Shown piece after piece: positions 10,215 to 21,256 of a stretch of DNA of 64,000 bases. This stretch comes from Nitrosomonas sp. Is79A3 (GTDB lineage Bacteria > Pseudomonadota > Gammaproteobacteria > Burkholderiales > Nitrosomonadaceae). Location of the stretch: contig NC_015731.1 of NCBI RefSeq assembly GCF_000219585.1, positions 496,001 to 560,000 on the forward strand, given 5' to 3'. The position numbers and the translations under genes were made by a program. A model generated the notes under the pieces. That model was not told where the DNA came from. It worked only from the letters and a program-made list of their open reading frames with translations, and did no database searches. The first letter of the stretch is position 1; every line of letters begins with the position of its first letter.

Positions 10215-10346
10215 AGAGATTTAAGTTACTTGCAGTTATGGAAACGAAATGTATCGCGACGACGAATTAGCAGCAAAGTAGTAGTAAAGGAATCGTCAAA
10301 GAGTTTTCATATTTAATATCACACGAAAAGAAGAAGGGAGGGTCTA

Positions 10347-11171
10347 GTGAGTAGAACAGACGAAATTTTAGCAGCGGCAAAGATGCCGCCAGAAGCAGTC
10401 AGAATGTCCAGATATATAGATGCGGTGTATTTTCCAATTCTCTGTATTCTTCTGGTTGGTACCTATCACATGCACTTCATGCTACTGGCAGGAGACTGGG
10501 ATTTTTGGCTTGACTGGAAAGACCGTCAATGGTGGCCTGTTGTAACACCGATTGTAGGTATCATGTACTGTGCAGCGCTTCAGTATTACCTGTGGGTAAA
10601 CTATCGCCTGCCATTTGGCGCGACACTCTGTATCGTATGCCTGTTAGTAGGTGAATGGCTGACCCGTTACTGGGGCTTCTACTGGTGGTCACATTACCCA
10701 ATCAACTTTGTATTGCCATCAACCATGATTCCTGGTGCGCTGATGTTAGATACAGTTTTACTGTTGACGGGTAACTGGCTGATTACAGCACTGTTAGGCG
10801 GTGGTTTCTGGGGATTGTTTTTCTATCCAGGCAACTGGCCGATATTTGGCCCGACCCACTTACCAGTGGTAGTAGAAGGTGTATTACTGTCAGTAGCTGA
10901 CTACACAGGATTCCTGTATGTGCGGACTGGTACACCGGAATATGTGCGCTTGATTGAACAAGGCTCACTGCGTACGTTTGGTGGACACACCACAGTGATT
11001 GCGGCCTTCTTCGGGGCTTTTGTATCCATGCTGATGTTCTGTGTATGGTGGTACTTTGGCAAATTATATTGCACCGCTTTCTACTATGTTAAAGGTGAAA
11101 GAGGTCGTATCTCTATGAAGAACGACGTAACAGCTTTTGGTGAAAAAGGCTTTGCACAGGGGATCAAATAA
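10347..11171 (+). CDS. amoA: Ammonia monooxygenase subunit A
   Basis: The 274-residue polytopic membrane subunit is the standard phylogenetic marker of ammonia oxidisers. Segments such as [34 protein letters not shown] and [15 protein letters not shown] are hallmarks of betaproteobacterial AmoA and identify the organism as Nitrosomonas-like. The start is GTG at 10347 after GAAGGGAGGG. Its stop overlaps the amoB start by one base (TAATG), indicating translational coupling. Confidence 0.98.
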   Translation: MSRTDEILAAAKMPPEAVRMSRYIDAVYFPILCILLVGTYHMHFMLLAGDWDFWLDWKDRQWWPVVTPIVGIMYCAALQYYLWVNYRLPFGATLCIVCLLVGEWLTRYWGFYWWSHYPINFVLPSTMIPGALMLDTVLLLTGNWLITALLGGGFWGLFFYPGNWPIFGPTHLPVVVEGVLLSVADYTGFLYVRTGTPEYVRLIEQGSLRTFGGHTTVIAAFFGAFVSMLMFCVWWYFGKLYCTAFYYVKGERGRISMKNDVTAFGEKGFAQGIK

Positions 11172-12433
11172 TGAATATAAAAAGCATTTTAAAGCTGGGC
11201 GTATTAGGCCTGTATGGAGCTGCGATAGGAGCGGCATCACTGGCGGTAACGCTGGTAGTAGACGTAGCACCGGCAGCGGCACACGGTGAACGTTCACAAG
11301 AACCGTTCCTGCGTATGCGTAGTATTCAATGGTACGACTTGAAATGGCAACCGAAAGTCACCAAAGTCAATGACATTGCTACCATGACAGGGAAGTTTCA
11401 CTTAGCAGAAGATTGGCCACGTGCGGTAGGTAAGCCAACACGTGCATTTTTTAACGTAGGAAGTCCTAGCCCGGTGTTTGTACGTTTAAGCACCAAGCTG
11501 AATGGCGAACCGACCTTCATATCAGGCCCACTGGAAATTGGACGTGACTATGAATTTGAAGTGAAACTGAAAGCAAGGATTCCAGGACGTCATCACATGC
11601 ACGCGATGGTAAACATCAAGGACGCAGGACCTATTGCAGGCCCAGCCTCTTGGATGAACATCTCTGGAAGTTGGGATGACTTCACCAACCCAATCACCAC
11701 ACTGACTGGTAAAACCATTGACCTGGAGAATTTCAACTTCAGCAATGGCATATTCTGGCATGTATTATGGCTAGCTATCGGCTGCTTCTGGATTGGCTAC
11801 TTTGTAGCGAAACCGATGTTCCTGCCACGTAGCCGTGTATTGCTGGCGTATGGTGATGAGTTACTGACATCACCAACGGACAGAAAAGTTGGATTGGCAG
11901 TTGCGATCCTGACCTGTGCAGTGGTATGGGGAGGCTATCGTTATACAGAAAGCGTGCACCCATACACAGTACCGATCCAAGCTGGTGAATCTAAAGTAGC
12001 ACCAATGCCGATTGCACCGAACCCAGTTGCAATCAAAGTAACACATGCTAACTATGACGTACCAGGCCGCGCATTACGTGTGACCATGGAAATCACCAAC
12101 AATGGAGACTCAGCGGTCAACATCGGTGAATTCACCACAGCAGGTGTACGTTTTGTTAACAAATTGGGACAGCAACACCTGGATCCAGATTATCCAAGAG
12201 AACTGGTAGCAACTGGTTTATCAATGGATGACGACAAAGGAATTCAGCCTGGAGAAACCCGTGAAGTTAAGATGGAAGCCAAAGATGCGTTGTGGGAAGT
12301 ACAACGTTTGATGGCACTGTTGGGTGACCCAGAAAGCCGCTTTGGTGGCTTACTGATGACCTGGGACCAAGAAGGCAATCGCTATATTAATAGTATTGCT
12401 GGTGCAGTTATCCCAGTCTTTACCAAGCTATAA
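11171..12433 (+). CDS. amoB: Ammonia monooxygenase subunit B
   Basis: The 420-residue subunit has an N-terminal signal segment ending in APAAAHGE, so the mature N-terminal residue would be H38, a copper ligand in the family. The second ligand set is the HHMH motif at residues 141-144. Two periplasmic cupredoxin domains flank two membrane helices (about residues 195-215 and 240-262). It overlaps amoA by one base and is followed by a clear terminator, closing the amoCAB unit. Confidence 0.98.
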   Translation: MNIKSILKLGVLGLYGAAIGAASLAVTLVVDVAPAAAHGERSQEPFLRMRSIQWYDLKWQPKVTKVNDIATMTGKFHLAEDWPRAVGKPTRAFFNVGSPSPVFVRLSTKLNGEPTFISGPLEIGRDYEFEVKLKARIPGRHHMHAMVNIKDAGPIAGPASWMNISGSWDDFTNPITTLTGKTIDLENFNFSNGIFWHVLWLAIGCFWIGYFVAKPMFLPRSRVLLAYGDELLTSPTDRKVGLAVAILTCAVVWGGYRYTESVHPYTVPIQAGESKVAPMPIAPNPVAIKVTHANYDVPGRALRVTMEITNNGDSAVNIGEFTTAGVRFVNKLGQQHLDPDYPRELVATGLSMDDDKGIQPGETREVKMEAKDALWEVQRLMALLGDPESRFGGLLMTWDQEGNRYINSIAGAVIPVFTKL

Positions 12434-12451
12434 GCTTAGTTAAGCATCAAC

Positions 12452-12496
12452 GCCGGTACACCACTGTCGCAAGACAGCCGGTGTACCGGCTTTTTT
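12452..12496 (+). terminator. Rho-independent terminator after amoB
   Basis: Arms GCCGGTACACC and GGTGTACCGGC pair perfectly over 11 bp with an inner TGTC/GACA extension, followed by six T residues at 12491-12496. It separates amoCAB from amoE-amoD, although read-through is possible. Confidence 0.92.
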
Positions 12497-12543
12497 ATCA
12501 GTAGAAGAGAACAAAGTAAAATTTAGGGTACTACACAAAGAGA

Positions 12544-12606
12544 ATGCGGACACTAGAAGAACAGGCAAAATTAGAGGCGCTTACCCAAGAGGAGGATTTG
12601 TCGTGA
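12544..12606 (+). CDS. 20-codon leader ORF coupled to amoE (tentative)
   Basis: ATG at 12544 opens a 20-residue frame (MRTLEEQAKLEALTQEEDLS) whose TGA overlaps the GTG start of amoE (GTGA). The encoded peptide is acidic and helical in character. An open stretch this short can occur by chance; the stop-start overlap is what makes it worth noting. It contains the amoE ribosome-binding site GAGGAGG, so its translation could tune amoE. Confidence 0.3.
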   Translation: MRTLEEQAKLEALTQEEDLS

Positions 12607-13187
12607 CAAGACAAATAACACAAGCAGGGATCGCAGTCTTTATACTTGTTATGGCACTTTACACAAATACAGTTAGCGCACATGGCAAAGTTGCCATGGA
12701 AGAAGACAGCTGTATGCGCCGGATCGGCGAGAACATGATTCACCTCAGTACCTACCAGCCACAGGTAGATGAAGGCGGACATTATTGCACGGATATACCC
12801 AAGGCAGGCAGCACCGTACTCGTTATAGATTTAGTAGATCCAGCATTGCGTGATATGCCAATTGGCGTAAAGGTAATCAAAGGCAGCAAAGCAAGTGAAG
12901 GAGAAACCGTCACAAATGCACGACCTGCACTGTATCAAGATGGTGTCATCAGCATGAGCAGCGCGTTGGACCCAGGGAAATATCTCGTAGTGGTCACGGC
13001 GGAAGGAGTGCCGCCACTGAACTATGAGTATCACTTGCGAGTAGAAATGATTAATTATGCAGAAGTATTCAGAGCAACCATAGGACCAGCAGTCGGCCTA
13101 TTGCTGACAACAATACTTGGGTATAAACTCATCAGATCAAGGCGTTTCAGAGACTGGATAGCCTCGCGTCGTGCAAAGAAAAGCTGA
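12603..13187 (+). CDS. amoE: AmoE (amo-associated orf4), exported copper-site protein
   Basis: The 194-residue protein has an N-terminal signal peptide ending NTVSAHG, a periplasmic domain and one C-terminal membrane helix (about residues 157-177) followed by a basic tail. It shares with AmoD the pattern AHG...EDxC...M-H-x4-YQP...YC-x-DIP, with paired Cys, Met and His positions suitable for copper. Methanotroph PmoD relatives can form a CuA-type site. The start is GTG after GAGGAGG. Its role in assembling or supplying copper to ammonia monooxygenase is an inference from synteny. Confidence 0.88.
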   Translation: MTRQITQAGIAVFILVMALYTNTVSAHGKVAMEEDSCMRRIGENMIHLSTYQPQVDEGGHYCTDIPKAGSTVLVIDLVDPALRDMPIGVKVIKGSKASEGETVTNARPALYQDGVISMSSALDPGKYLVVVTAEGVPPLNYEYHLRVEMINYAEVFRATIGPAVGLLLTTILGYKLIRSRRFRDWIASRRAKKS

Positions 13188-13253
13188 ATTACACGATGAC
13201 ACCTAAAAGAAAGTCATCATAAACTAACCATTTATCGACAGGAAATTCAAACA

Positions 13254-13835
13254 ATGTCAGCAAGAATAATAGATATAAAGCAAGCAATATTGACAGTATT
13301 ATTTGCAATGAGCATGATGTTCACAGCGCAAGTACAAGCGCATGGCGGCTTGGCTTTGGCGGAAGATATGTGTGTATTGACAGTAGGGCCCTACAGAATG
13401 CACTTTACGGGCTATCAACCCCTCTCACAAGAAGAAGAGTTCTGTGAAGACATCCCGGAAGTTGGAAAAACAGTGATCGCACTGGATTACATCCAAGAAG
13501 AATTGCGCCCACTAAAAACGGAAGTACGGATTATTCGTGACACGGGATCAGAAGAGAATCTGGATGCGATAACAGTATTTCATTTACCGCCGAAGGTATA
13601 CCCAACGGCATCAATAACTGTAGACCATACTTTCCCGGAGAAAGGTAAATTTGTAGGACTGGTGACAGTGACAGGTGGTGCACAGGATTATGTGTCACGC
13701 TTTCCATTCTCAGTAGGAGAAGGCCGTCCAACACCTAAATCGGCAATAATTGCACCGGTTGTGCTGGTGCTTGCAATTGGCGTTTTCTTCTATATGCGAA
13801 GCAAACGCAAATCAGATAAACAAACTGCAGCTTAA
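13254..13835 (+). CDS. amoD: AmoD (amo-associated orf5), PmoD-family copper protein
   Basis: The 193-residue paralogue of AmoE has a signal peptide ending AQVQAHG, the conserved core EDMC...RMHFTGYQP...FCEDIP, and a C-terminal helix (about residues 163-180) with a Lys/Arg tail facing the cytoplasm. The conserved Cys/Met/His set suggests a copper centre. It lies 66 bp after amoE and is followed by a terminator. In Nitrosomonas europaea these genes are followed by copC-copD; here they are not. Confidence 0.88.
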   Translation: MSARIIDIKQAILTVLFAMSMMFTAQVQAHGGLALAEDMCVLTVGPYRMHFTGYQPLSQEEEFCEDIPEVGKTVIALDYIQEELRPLKTEVRIIRDTGSEENLDAITVFHLPPKVYPTASITVDHTFPEKGKFVGLVTVTGGAQDYVSRFPFSVGEGRPTPKSAIIAPVVLVLAIGVFFYMRSKRKSDKQTAA

Positions 13836-13852
13836 CAAAAATAGTCTAAGTT

Positions 13853-13890
13853 AAGGATACAACGAAGAGAATTTGTTGTGTCCTTTTTTA
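13853..13890 (+). terminator. Rho-independent terminator after amoD
   Basis: AAGGATACAAC pairs with GTTGTGTCCTT (one G:T or mismatch position) and a T-run follows at 13884-13889. It ends the amoE-amoD message. The group II intron remnant begins two bases later. Confidence 0.88.
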
Positions 13891-13891
13891 T

Positions 13892-14300
13892 GTATGCCCA
13901 GCTGGGATGCACTCGTGTGGGTGTAAGTCCCACCGTAAGTTGATCACGGCTAACGAGGCGTAGAACGAAGCTGTGAGGCGATGAACCAGAACCCGGATAG
14001 AAGGTACAACCAAGCAGGGTGAACGGGCATAAAGCTGTGAAGCTCTCGTTGATCAAGGCGAAATGTCGTAAATCCGGCAGGTTTGTGTATTGAAAGAGTG
14101 TGCTCTTCCCCGGGGAGACCTGGCCGAGTGGGAGAAGAAATGCAGTGATTATTGAGTTCGGAATGCCTTCGATGTTTGTGAAAACGATGCTCGCCGGTAT
14201 GATGGAAAGAATGAAACCCGTCAGGTTAAGGCAGTAATAAATCGGAATTGCCGGATTGTTTCAACGGGAGCCTCAGGAGGTGGGGTGGGGGTGGACATCA
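13892..14300 (+). ncRNA. Group II intron remnant lacking its maturase
   Basis: The stretch starts with GTATGCCCAGCTGGGATGCA, close to the usual bacterial group II intron 5' end (GTGYG followed by a short hairpin), then GGGTGTAAGTCCC, GCTAACGAGGCGTAGA and GTCGTAAATCCGGCAGG, all typical of intron domain I. No reverse transcriptase frame and no clear domain V (AGC...AY...GTT hairpin) are visible, so it is a truncated, probably inactive copy; its 3' border is uncertain. It begins immediately after the amoD terminator, the target preferred by class IIC introns. Confidence 0.6.
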
Positions 14301-14413
14301 CAATCCCAGCGGGGGAGCTCTTCAGCTACTTTACCGCTTCCGGTGCTGACTCCGCTACCGGGTATAGTGTAGGAGGGGATTCGATCAGGTATACAGACCG
14401 TCGCTATCTCGAT

Positions 14414-14434
14414 TTCACTTTATTATAAAGTGAA
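14414..14434. terminator. Palindrome between intron remnant and dedA
   Basis: TTCACTTTAT and ATAAAGTGAA form a perfect 10-bp stem around one base, 31 bp past the dedA stop in dedA's direction. There is no T-run, so termination is only a possibility. Confidence 0.35.
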
Positions 14435-14464
14435 TGATTCGGAAGATGATGTCTAATTTGAAGC

Positions 14465-15067
14465 TTAGCGACCCGAGCGCCGGTGATAATTCCAATAGAG
14501 TGCAATACCTATCGCGCAGCTAATAACCAGTGCAATAACGATATCACGTAAATACTCATGAATTAGAGATTCGTTCTCGCCAATGAAGTAACCCAATAAA
14601 GTCAAAATAATTACCCAGATTCCAGCACCAAGACTGGTATAAAAGCAGAATATAGGTAGATTCATTCGTGCCAAACCTGCTGGTATAGAGATATATTGCC
14701 GAATCATAGGTATTAATCGACCGGTAAACGTGGAAATATGTCCGTGACGAGCAAAGAAATTTTCCATTTGCTGCAGATTGTGTTCTTTGAACATGACATA
14801 TTTACCATAACGGATTAGCAAAAGACGGCCCAGTTTAATTGCTAAATAGTAGTTGACTAGTGCACCCACTAAGCTTCCTAAGATGCCGCATAGTATTACT
14901 GCCACTATGTTCATCTCACCCTTTGAAGCCAGGTAACCTGCTGGAATCATGATGACTTCACTGGGAAAAGGTATAAAGCTCGACTCAATTAACATAAGCA
15001 GAAAAATACCTGGGTAGCCCAGGCTACTAACTGTGTGGACAATCCAAATGATGATATCTGCTAACAA
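14465..15067 (-). CDS. DedA-family membrane protein
   Basis: The 200-residue protein has four or five membrane helices and the DedA/SNARE-associated signatures ESSFIPFPSEVIMIPAGYLA (residues about 27-46) and RFIP-like FTGRLIPMIRQYISIPAG (about 114-131). DedA proteins are inner-membrane flippases or transporters; relatives move undecaprenyl phosphate or phosphatidylethanolamine. It lies downstream of secF on the same strand with 59 bp between, but there is no functional link. Which lipid this one handles cannot be told from sequence. Confidence 0.92.
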   Translation of the reverse strand: MLADIIIWIVHTVSSLGYPGIFLLMLIESSFIPFPSEVIMIPAGYLASKGEMNIVAVILCGILGSLVGALVNYYLAIKLGRLLLIRYGKYVMFKEHNLQQMENFFARHGHISTFTGRLIPMIRQYISIPAGLARMNLPIFCFYTSLGAGIWVIILTLLGYFIGENESLIHEYLRDIVIALVISCAIGIALYWNYHRRSGR

Positions 15068-15126
15068 AGGGCAACTTTACCTTGAATAGGATAATAAATA
15101 GATATTACGGGGAGTGTTGGAAGCCT

Positions 15127-16065
15127 TTACACCACTGCGCCATCATTTTCTAGAGGCTTTTTCTCCAGCTTAACGAGATCCTCGCGCTTAACTCCTAGAA
15201 GCATAATTATAGAACTGCCCACCATTATTGATGAGTAGATTCCAAACAAAATGCCGATTGTTAATGCCAATGAAAAATAGTAAAGCACTTCACCGCCAAA
15301 CAAAAGCATGGCAATAACTACCATCTGTGTACTGCCATGCGTGATGATAGTACGTGACATAGTTTGTGTGATGGCATTATCGATTACTTGTGTGATTGAT
15401 GCTCTGCGGTGTTTTCTGAAATTTTCTCGAATGCGATCAAAAATGACTACGGATTCATTGACAGAATAACCCAATATGGCCAATACAGCAGCCAATACGG
15501 TAAGCGAGAATTCCCACTGAAAGAATGCAAAACAACCGACGATGATAACGACATCATGCAAGTTTGCGATAATGCCTGCTACACCAAACTTCCATTCAAA
15601 TCGTATGGCCAAATAGGAAACTATGCCTAATGAAACAAATAGTAAGGCCAGTGCACCATTTTCTAATAATTCTGCACCAACTTGCGGGCCGACAAATTCG
15701 ACACGTCTCATTTCTACAGAGGAATCAGCTTGCTTGAGCGCATTTAATACAATTTCAGACAATTGTGCGCTAGAAACTGCTGGTTTAATGGGCAAACGTA
15801 TGAGAACTTCACGGGAAGAGCCGAAGTTTTGTACGCTGGCATCGGACATCTCAAGATCAACAAGAATACTTCTGATTTTTCCGAGATCAGCTGTCTGGTT
15901 ATAACCAACTTCCAGAACCGTACCGCCTGTAAAATCGACGCCAAGATTTAATCCTTTTGTGGCAATGAAGAAAACAGCAAGAATAAATGTTATCAATGAA
16001 ATAACAGCACCTTGCCGTCTCCAGCTCATGAAGGGGATATCACGATTAAATCTAAAAAATTCCAT
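15127..16065 (-). CDS. secF: Protein translocase subunit SecF
   Basis: The 312-residue protein has the SecF layout: a first membrane helix (residues 17-37), the LGVDFTGGTVLEV motif, a periplasmic domain with the second motif VGPQVGAELLENG, and five C-terminal helices with the segment GYSVNESVVIFDRIRENFRK. With SecD it uses the proton-motive force to finish export of proteins through SecYEG. It follows secD by 24 bp and is surely co-transcribed with it. Confidence 0.97.
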   Translation of the reverse strand: MEFFRFNRDIPFMSWRRQGAVISLITFILAVFFIATKGLNLGVDFTGGTVLEVGYNQTADLGKIRSILVDLEMSDASVQNFGSSREVLIRLPIKPAVSSAQLSEIVLNALKQADSSVEMRRVEFVGPQVGAELLENGALALLFVSLGIVSYLAIRFEWKFGVAGIIANLHDVVIIVGCFAFFQWEFSLTVLAAVLAILGYSVNESVVIFDRIRENFRKHRRASITQVIDNAITQTMSRTIITHGSTQMVVIAMLLFGGEVLYYFSLALTIGILFGIYSSIMVGSSIIMLLGVKREDLVKLEKKPLENDGAVV

Positions 16066-16089
16066 ATTTAATTCCTCATAAACCAGCTA

Positions 16090-18171
16090 TTATTGTTTAG
16101 GTTGCTTGACATCAGATTTTTTACGCTTACTTTTGATTTTGGTAATAGCTTTCTCATCTGGTCTAATTTTTGCATCGTCAATAATGTTATTAGTATCGGC
16201 TATCGTTTCGACTGGACTGCTCACTTCAGATTGAAGATTTACTTTCTTCTGCTCGTTGATTCTTACCTTGCCGCTGACTGTTGTATCCTCATTTGTTTCA
16301 TCTTCTTCGTGAGAAATGACTTTGCCGCTGTCCAGACTGTGCTTGGGTATCCAGATTTTGCCGATGGGAACGTGATCCAGTCGACGTCGGCTTCCGTACA
16401 TCAGATTTACCATACCTCTTGAAACAAAGGTTGCAGTAAATACCGAAGTTAAAATACCCAAGCAAAGTACTACAGCAAACCCTTTGACCGGTCCTGAGCC
16501 AAAAGCAAACAAAGCAATACCAGCGATTAAGGTCGTGATATTAGAATCCAAGATCGTACCAAATGCACGTTCAAATCCAGCGTGAATGGCGAGCTGCGGA
16601 GAAGCGCCAGCGCGTAGCTCATCCCGAATACGTTCATTAATCAGCACATTTGCATCGATAGCCATACCCACAGTCAGCGCCAAAGCAGCCATCCCGGGTA
16701 ATGTCAGCGTAGCTTGCATGATCGATAATAATCCCACCAGCAACAATATATTGAGAGCAAGTGCGATGACTGAGATAACACCAAACGCCGTGTAATAAAT
16801 TATAACGAAGAAGGCAACAGCCAAGAATCCATACAGCGTGGAGTTATAGCCTCGGGCGATATTTTCGGCACCCAGACTTGGGCCTACTGTACGTTCTTCG
16901 ATAATATCCATCGGCGCTGCCAGCGCACCTGCTCGCAGTAACAATGCAACATCGCGAGCTTCTCTACTGGTCATGCGTCCGCTGATCTGGACACGCCCGC
17001 CACCAATTTCTTCACGAATAACCGGTGCCGTGACAACTTCTGTTTGGTTTTTCTCAATTAAAAGAATTGCCATTCTTTTGCCAACGTTTTCACGTGTTAA
17101 TTGCTTGAAAATACGCGAGCCACTGTTATCCAGATTGATATGCACTGCCGGTTGATTATCTTTATCAAAGCCGGGCTGTGCATCGGTGATACGCTCACCT
17201 GTAAGTAAAACATATTTCTTGACGAGTATCGGACCGCCGCCACGTTCCTCATAAAGTTCGGTACCAAAAGGAATTTTTCCGCGTATGGCAGCGTCAAGAT
17301 CATGTTCGTCATCGACCATACGAATTTCCAGTGTAGCTGTCCGTCCCAGAATATCTTTTGCCTTGGCCGTATCCTGAACACCCGGCAATTGAACAATGAC
17401 GCGATCCGCTCCCGCTTTTTGAATAATCGGTTCAGCAACGCCCAGCTCATTAACTCGATTACGCAGTGTAGTGATATTCTGCATTACGGCTGCATCTTGC
17501 ATGCGCACTTGGGCTTCTAGTTTGATCGCAGCAATGAGGTGATACCTGTTATCGGCTTCCTTTTCAATTAAACCGAGATCAGGGTAATTCGATTTTAATT
17601 CGGTTTCTGCCTTTGCGCGTGCTTCGGTATCACGGAACTTCAAGATCAGTTTCTTATCTTGTTTCTCAAGCCCGGTATATGGGATTTTATGCTCACGCAA
17701 TGTGCTGCGAATATCGGCACTGTAGCGATCCAGTGATTTATCGAGAGCGCCCTCCATATCAACTGCAAGCATAAAATGCACACCGCCACGCAAGTCAAGT
17801 CCCAGATACATTGGCAGCGCGCCAAGATTGGTTAACCATGCGGGGGAATTGGGTAGCAGATTCAGTGCAATGATGTATTCTTTGCCGAGAGACGATTCCA
17901 AAAGGTCTTTCGCCTTGATTTGTACGTCAGTATCAGCGAAACGTACCTTGATACTGTCTGCTTCAAGCAAAATTCCAACGGTTTCAAGATTGGCTTTTTT
18001 TAATGCGTCTTCGACTCGTTGCAACAAAGTGGTGTCAACGTTTGCAGAAACCCGTAACGGTGAGATCTGTACTGCAGGAGATTCACCATAAAAATTAGGT
18101 AATGTGTAAAGCAGTCCGAGTAAAAGCGAAACCGCAATAATCAGATATTTCCAAAGTGCGTAGCGGTTCAT
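16090..18171 (-). CDS. secD: Protein translocase subunit SecD
   Basis: The 693-residue inner-membrane protein carries the LGLDLRGGVHFMLAVD motif at about residues 117-132, a large periplasmic domain, and six helices with GMAIDANVLINERIRDELR. It is longer than the E. coli protein because of a cytoplasmic tail of about 85 charged residues (about 610-693) rich in Lys, Glu and Thr, unlike the folded core. It partners SecF and YajC. The start ATG is at 18171. Confidence 0.97.
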   Translation of the reverse strand: MNRYALWKYLIIAVSLLLGLLYTLPNFYGESPAVQISPLRVSANVDTTLLQRVEDALKKANLETVGILLEADSIKVRFADTDVQIKAKDLLESSLGKEYIIALNLLPNSPAWLTNLGALPMYLGLDLRGGVHFMLAVDMEGALDKSLDRYSADIRSTLREHKIPYTGLEKQDKKLILKFRDTEARAKAETELKSNYPDLGLIEKEADNRYHLIAAIKLEAQVRMQDAAVMQNITTLRNRVNELGVAEPIIQKAGADRVIVQLPGVQDTAKAKDILGRTATLEIRMVDDEHDLDAAIRGKIPFGTELYEERGGGPILVKKYVLLTGERITDAQPGFDKDNQPAVHINLDNSGSRIFKQLTRENVGKRMAILLIEKNQTEVVTAPVIREEIGGGRVQISGRMTSREARDVALLLRAGALAAPMDIIEERTVGPSLGAENIARGYNSTLYGFLAVAFFVIIYYTAFGVISVIALALNILLLVGLLSIMQATLTLPGMAALALTVGMAIDANVLINERIRDELRAGASPQLAIHAGFERAFGTILDSNITTLIAGIALFAFGSGPVKGFAVVLCLGILTSVFTATFVSRGMVNLMYGSRRRLDHVPIGKIWIPKHSLDSGKVISHEEDETNEDTTVSGKVRINEQKKVNLQSEVSSPVETIADTNNIIDDAKIRPDEKAITKIKSKRKKSDVKQPKQ

Positions 18172-18257
18172 GGGTGTCAGTTAAGTATCAAATGATAGAA
18201 GGTAAAAAGACATGCAACGGCAGACATTAAATAATAATTCCCTGTGTTACTGCGCGA

Positions 18258-18746
18258 TTATTTCTTTTCGGTATTTTTTTCAGCTTCATTTTCGTTGTTG
18301 TCTGAAGCTTCGCCGGTATCTTCAGCTTTTTTGGTTTCCGGAGCGGCAGTTGTTTTTACTGTTTTGTTTTTTTGTGTTTTGCCTTTGGGCTCAATACTTT
18401 TTAGTGTTCCCTTGGGTAATAAGGTTTGTACCGAAGATTTAAGCACAGTAACCTCCATGGTAGGGGCAACTTCGAGAATCACATAGTTTTCACTGACATT
18501 AATGATCTGGCCTAATATACCGCCGTTAGTGATGACTTCATCCCCTCTTTGCAATGCTTCCACCATCTGTTTTTGTTCTTTTGCACGTTTGGCCTGCGGG
18601 CGGATTAGCAGTAAATAAAAAATGATCAGTATACCGAACATTGGTAATAAGCTCAGCCAGTCTGCGCCACCTTGCGATGACGAAGCAGCTTGGGCAAATG
18701 CGTCATTTATCAGCATAAAATTCTCCCTTTTATTAAAAGGGTACAT
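18258..18746 (-). CDS. yajC: Preprotein translocase subunit YajC
   Basis: One N-terminal helix (LLPMFGILIIFYLLLIRPQ) and the YajC core GDEVITNGGILGQIINVSENYVIL (quoted in part: GDEVITNGGILGQI) identify it. At 162 residues it is longer than usual (about 110) because of a Lys/Glu/Ala-rich tail from residue about 110. YajC associates with SecDF. The start follows GGGAG. Order queA-tgt-yajC-secD-secF is the common proteobacterial arrangement. Confidence 0.95.
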   Translation of the reverse strand: MYPFNKRENFMLINDAFAQAASSSQGGADWLSLLPMFGILIIFYLLLIRPQAKRAKEQKQMVEALQRGDEVITNGGILGQIINVSENYVILEVAPTMEVTVLKSSVQTLLPKGTLKSIEPKGKTQKNKTVKTTAAPETKKAEDTGEASDNNENEAEKNTEKK

Positions 18747-18763
18747 ATTAGCATGATGACCGC

Positions 18764-20880
<2,117 letters not shown>

Positions 20881-20990
20881 GCCGCCTATTATACTGGTGC
20901 AGCATGTTTTCCGCCCATGCAGCTTGCTGTACTTCGGCTTTTCAGTGATAATTGCGCCTTCTGTTTATTCAAATACAAACAGACAGGCTA

Positions 20991-21077
20991 GCCGGGATGG
21001 CGGAATTGGTAGACGCACGGGACTCAAAATCCCGCGAAGGCGACTTCATGGGGGTTCGATTCCCCCTCCCGGCACCA
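20991..21077 (+). tRNA. tRNA-Leu (anticodon CAA)
   Basis: The 87-base sequence folds as a class II tRNA: acceptor GCCGGGA pairs with TCCCGGC, the D-arm holds GGCGGAATTGGTAGACGC, the anticodon stem CGGGA/TCCCG encloses loop CTCAAAA with anticodon CAA, a long variable arm follows, and the T-arm GGGGGTTCGATTCCCCC precedes an encoded CCA. It is the likely integration target of the degenerate integrase 180 bp downstream. Confidence 0.97.
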
Positions 21078-21177
21078 TTAGAGAATTTCAGTAAGTCTCA
21101 TATCGTATCAAATCCATTGTAATTATTAAGATTTTCGAGAATTGATTGTATCAAGAGATTGCATAGCATCTTTTGAA

Positions 21178-21256
21178 ATACCGTCAATTTAACGGTATTT
21201 TTGACGGTACTTTTTGATACCGTCATGCGAGATACCGTCATGCGAGATACCGTCAA
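21178..21256 (+). repeat. ATACCGTCA repeats upstream of the integrase
   Basis: Three tandem units of 15 bp starting GATACCGTCATGCGA occur at 21216, 21231 and 21246 (the last diverges after GATACCGTCA). ATACCGTCA also occurs at 21178, and inverted copies lie at 21190-21198 and 21202-21210. The block ends at the integrase start codon (21257). Such short repeats next to an int gene are typical arm-type binding sites for a tyrosine recombinase or excisionase. A 24-bp part recurs at 28545-28568. Confidence 0.7.
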
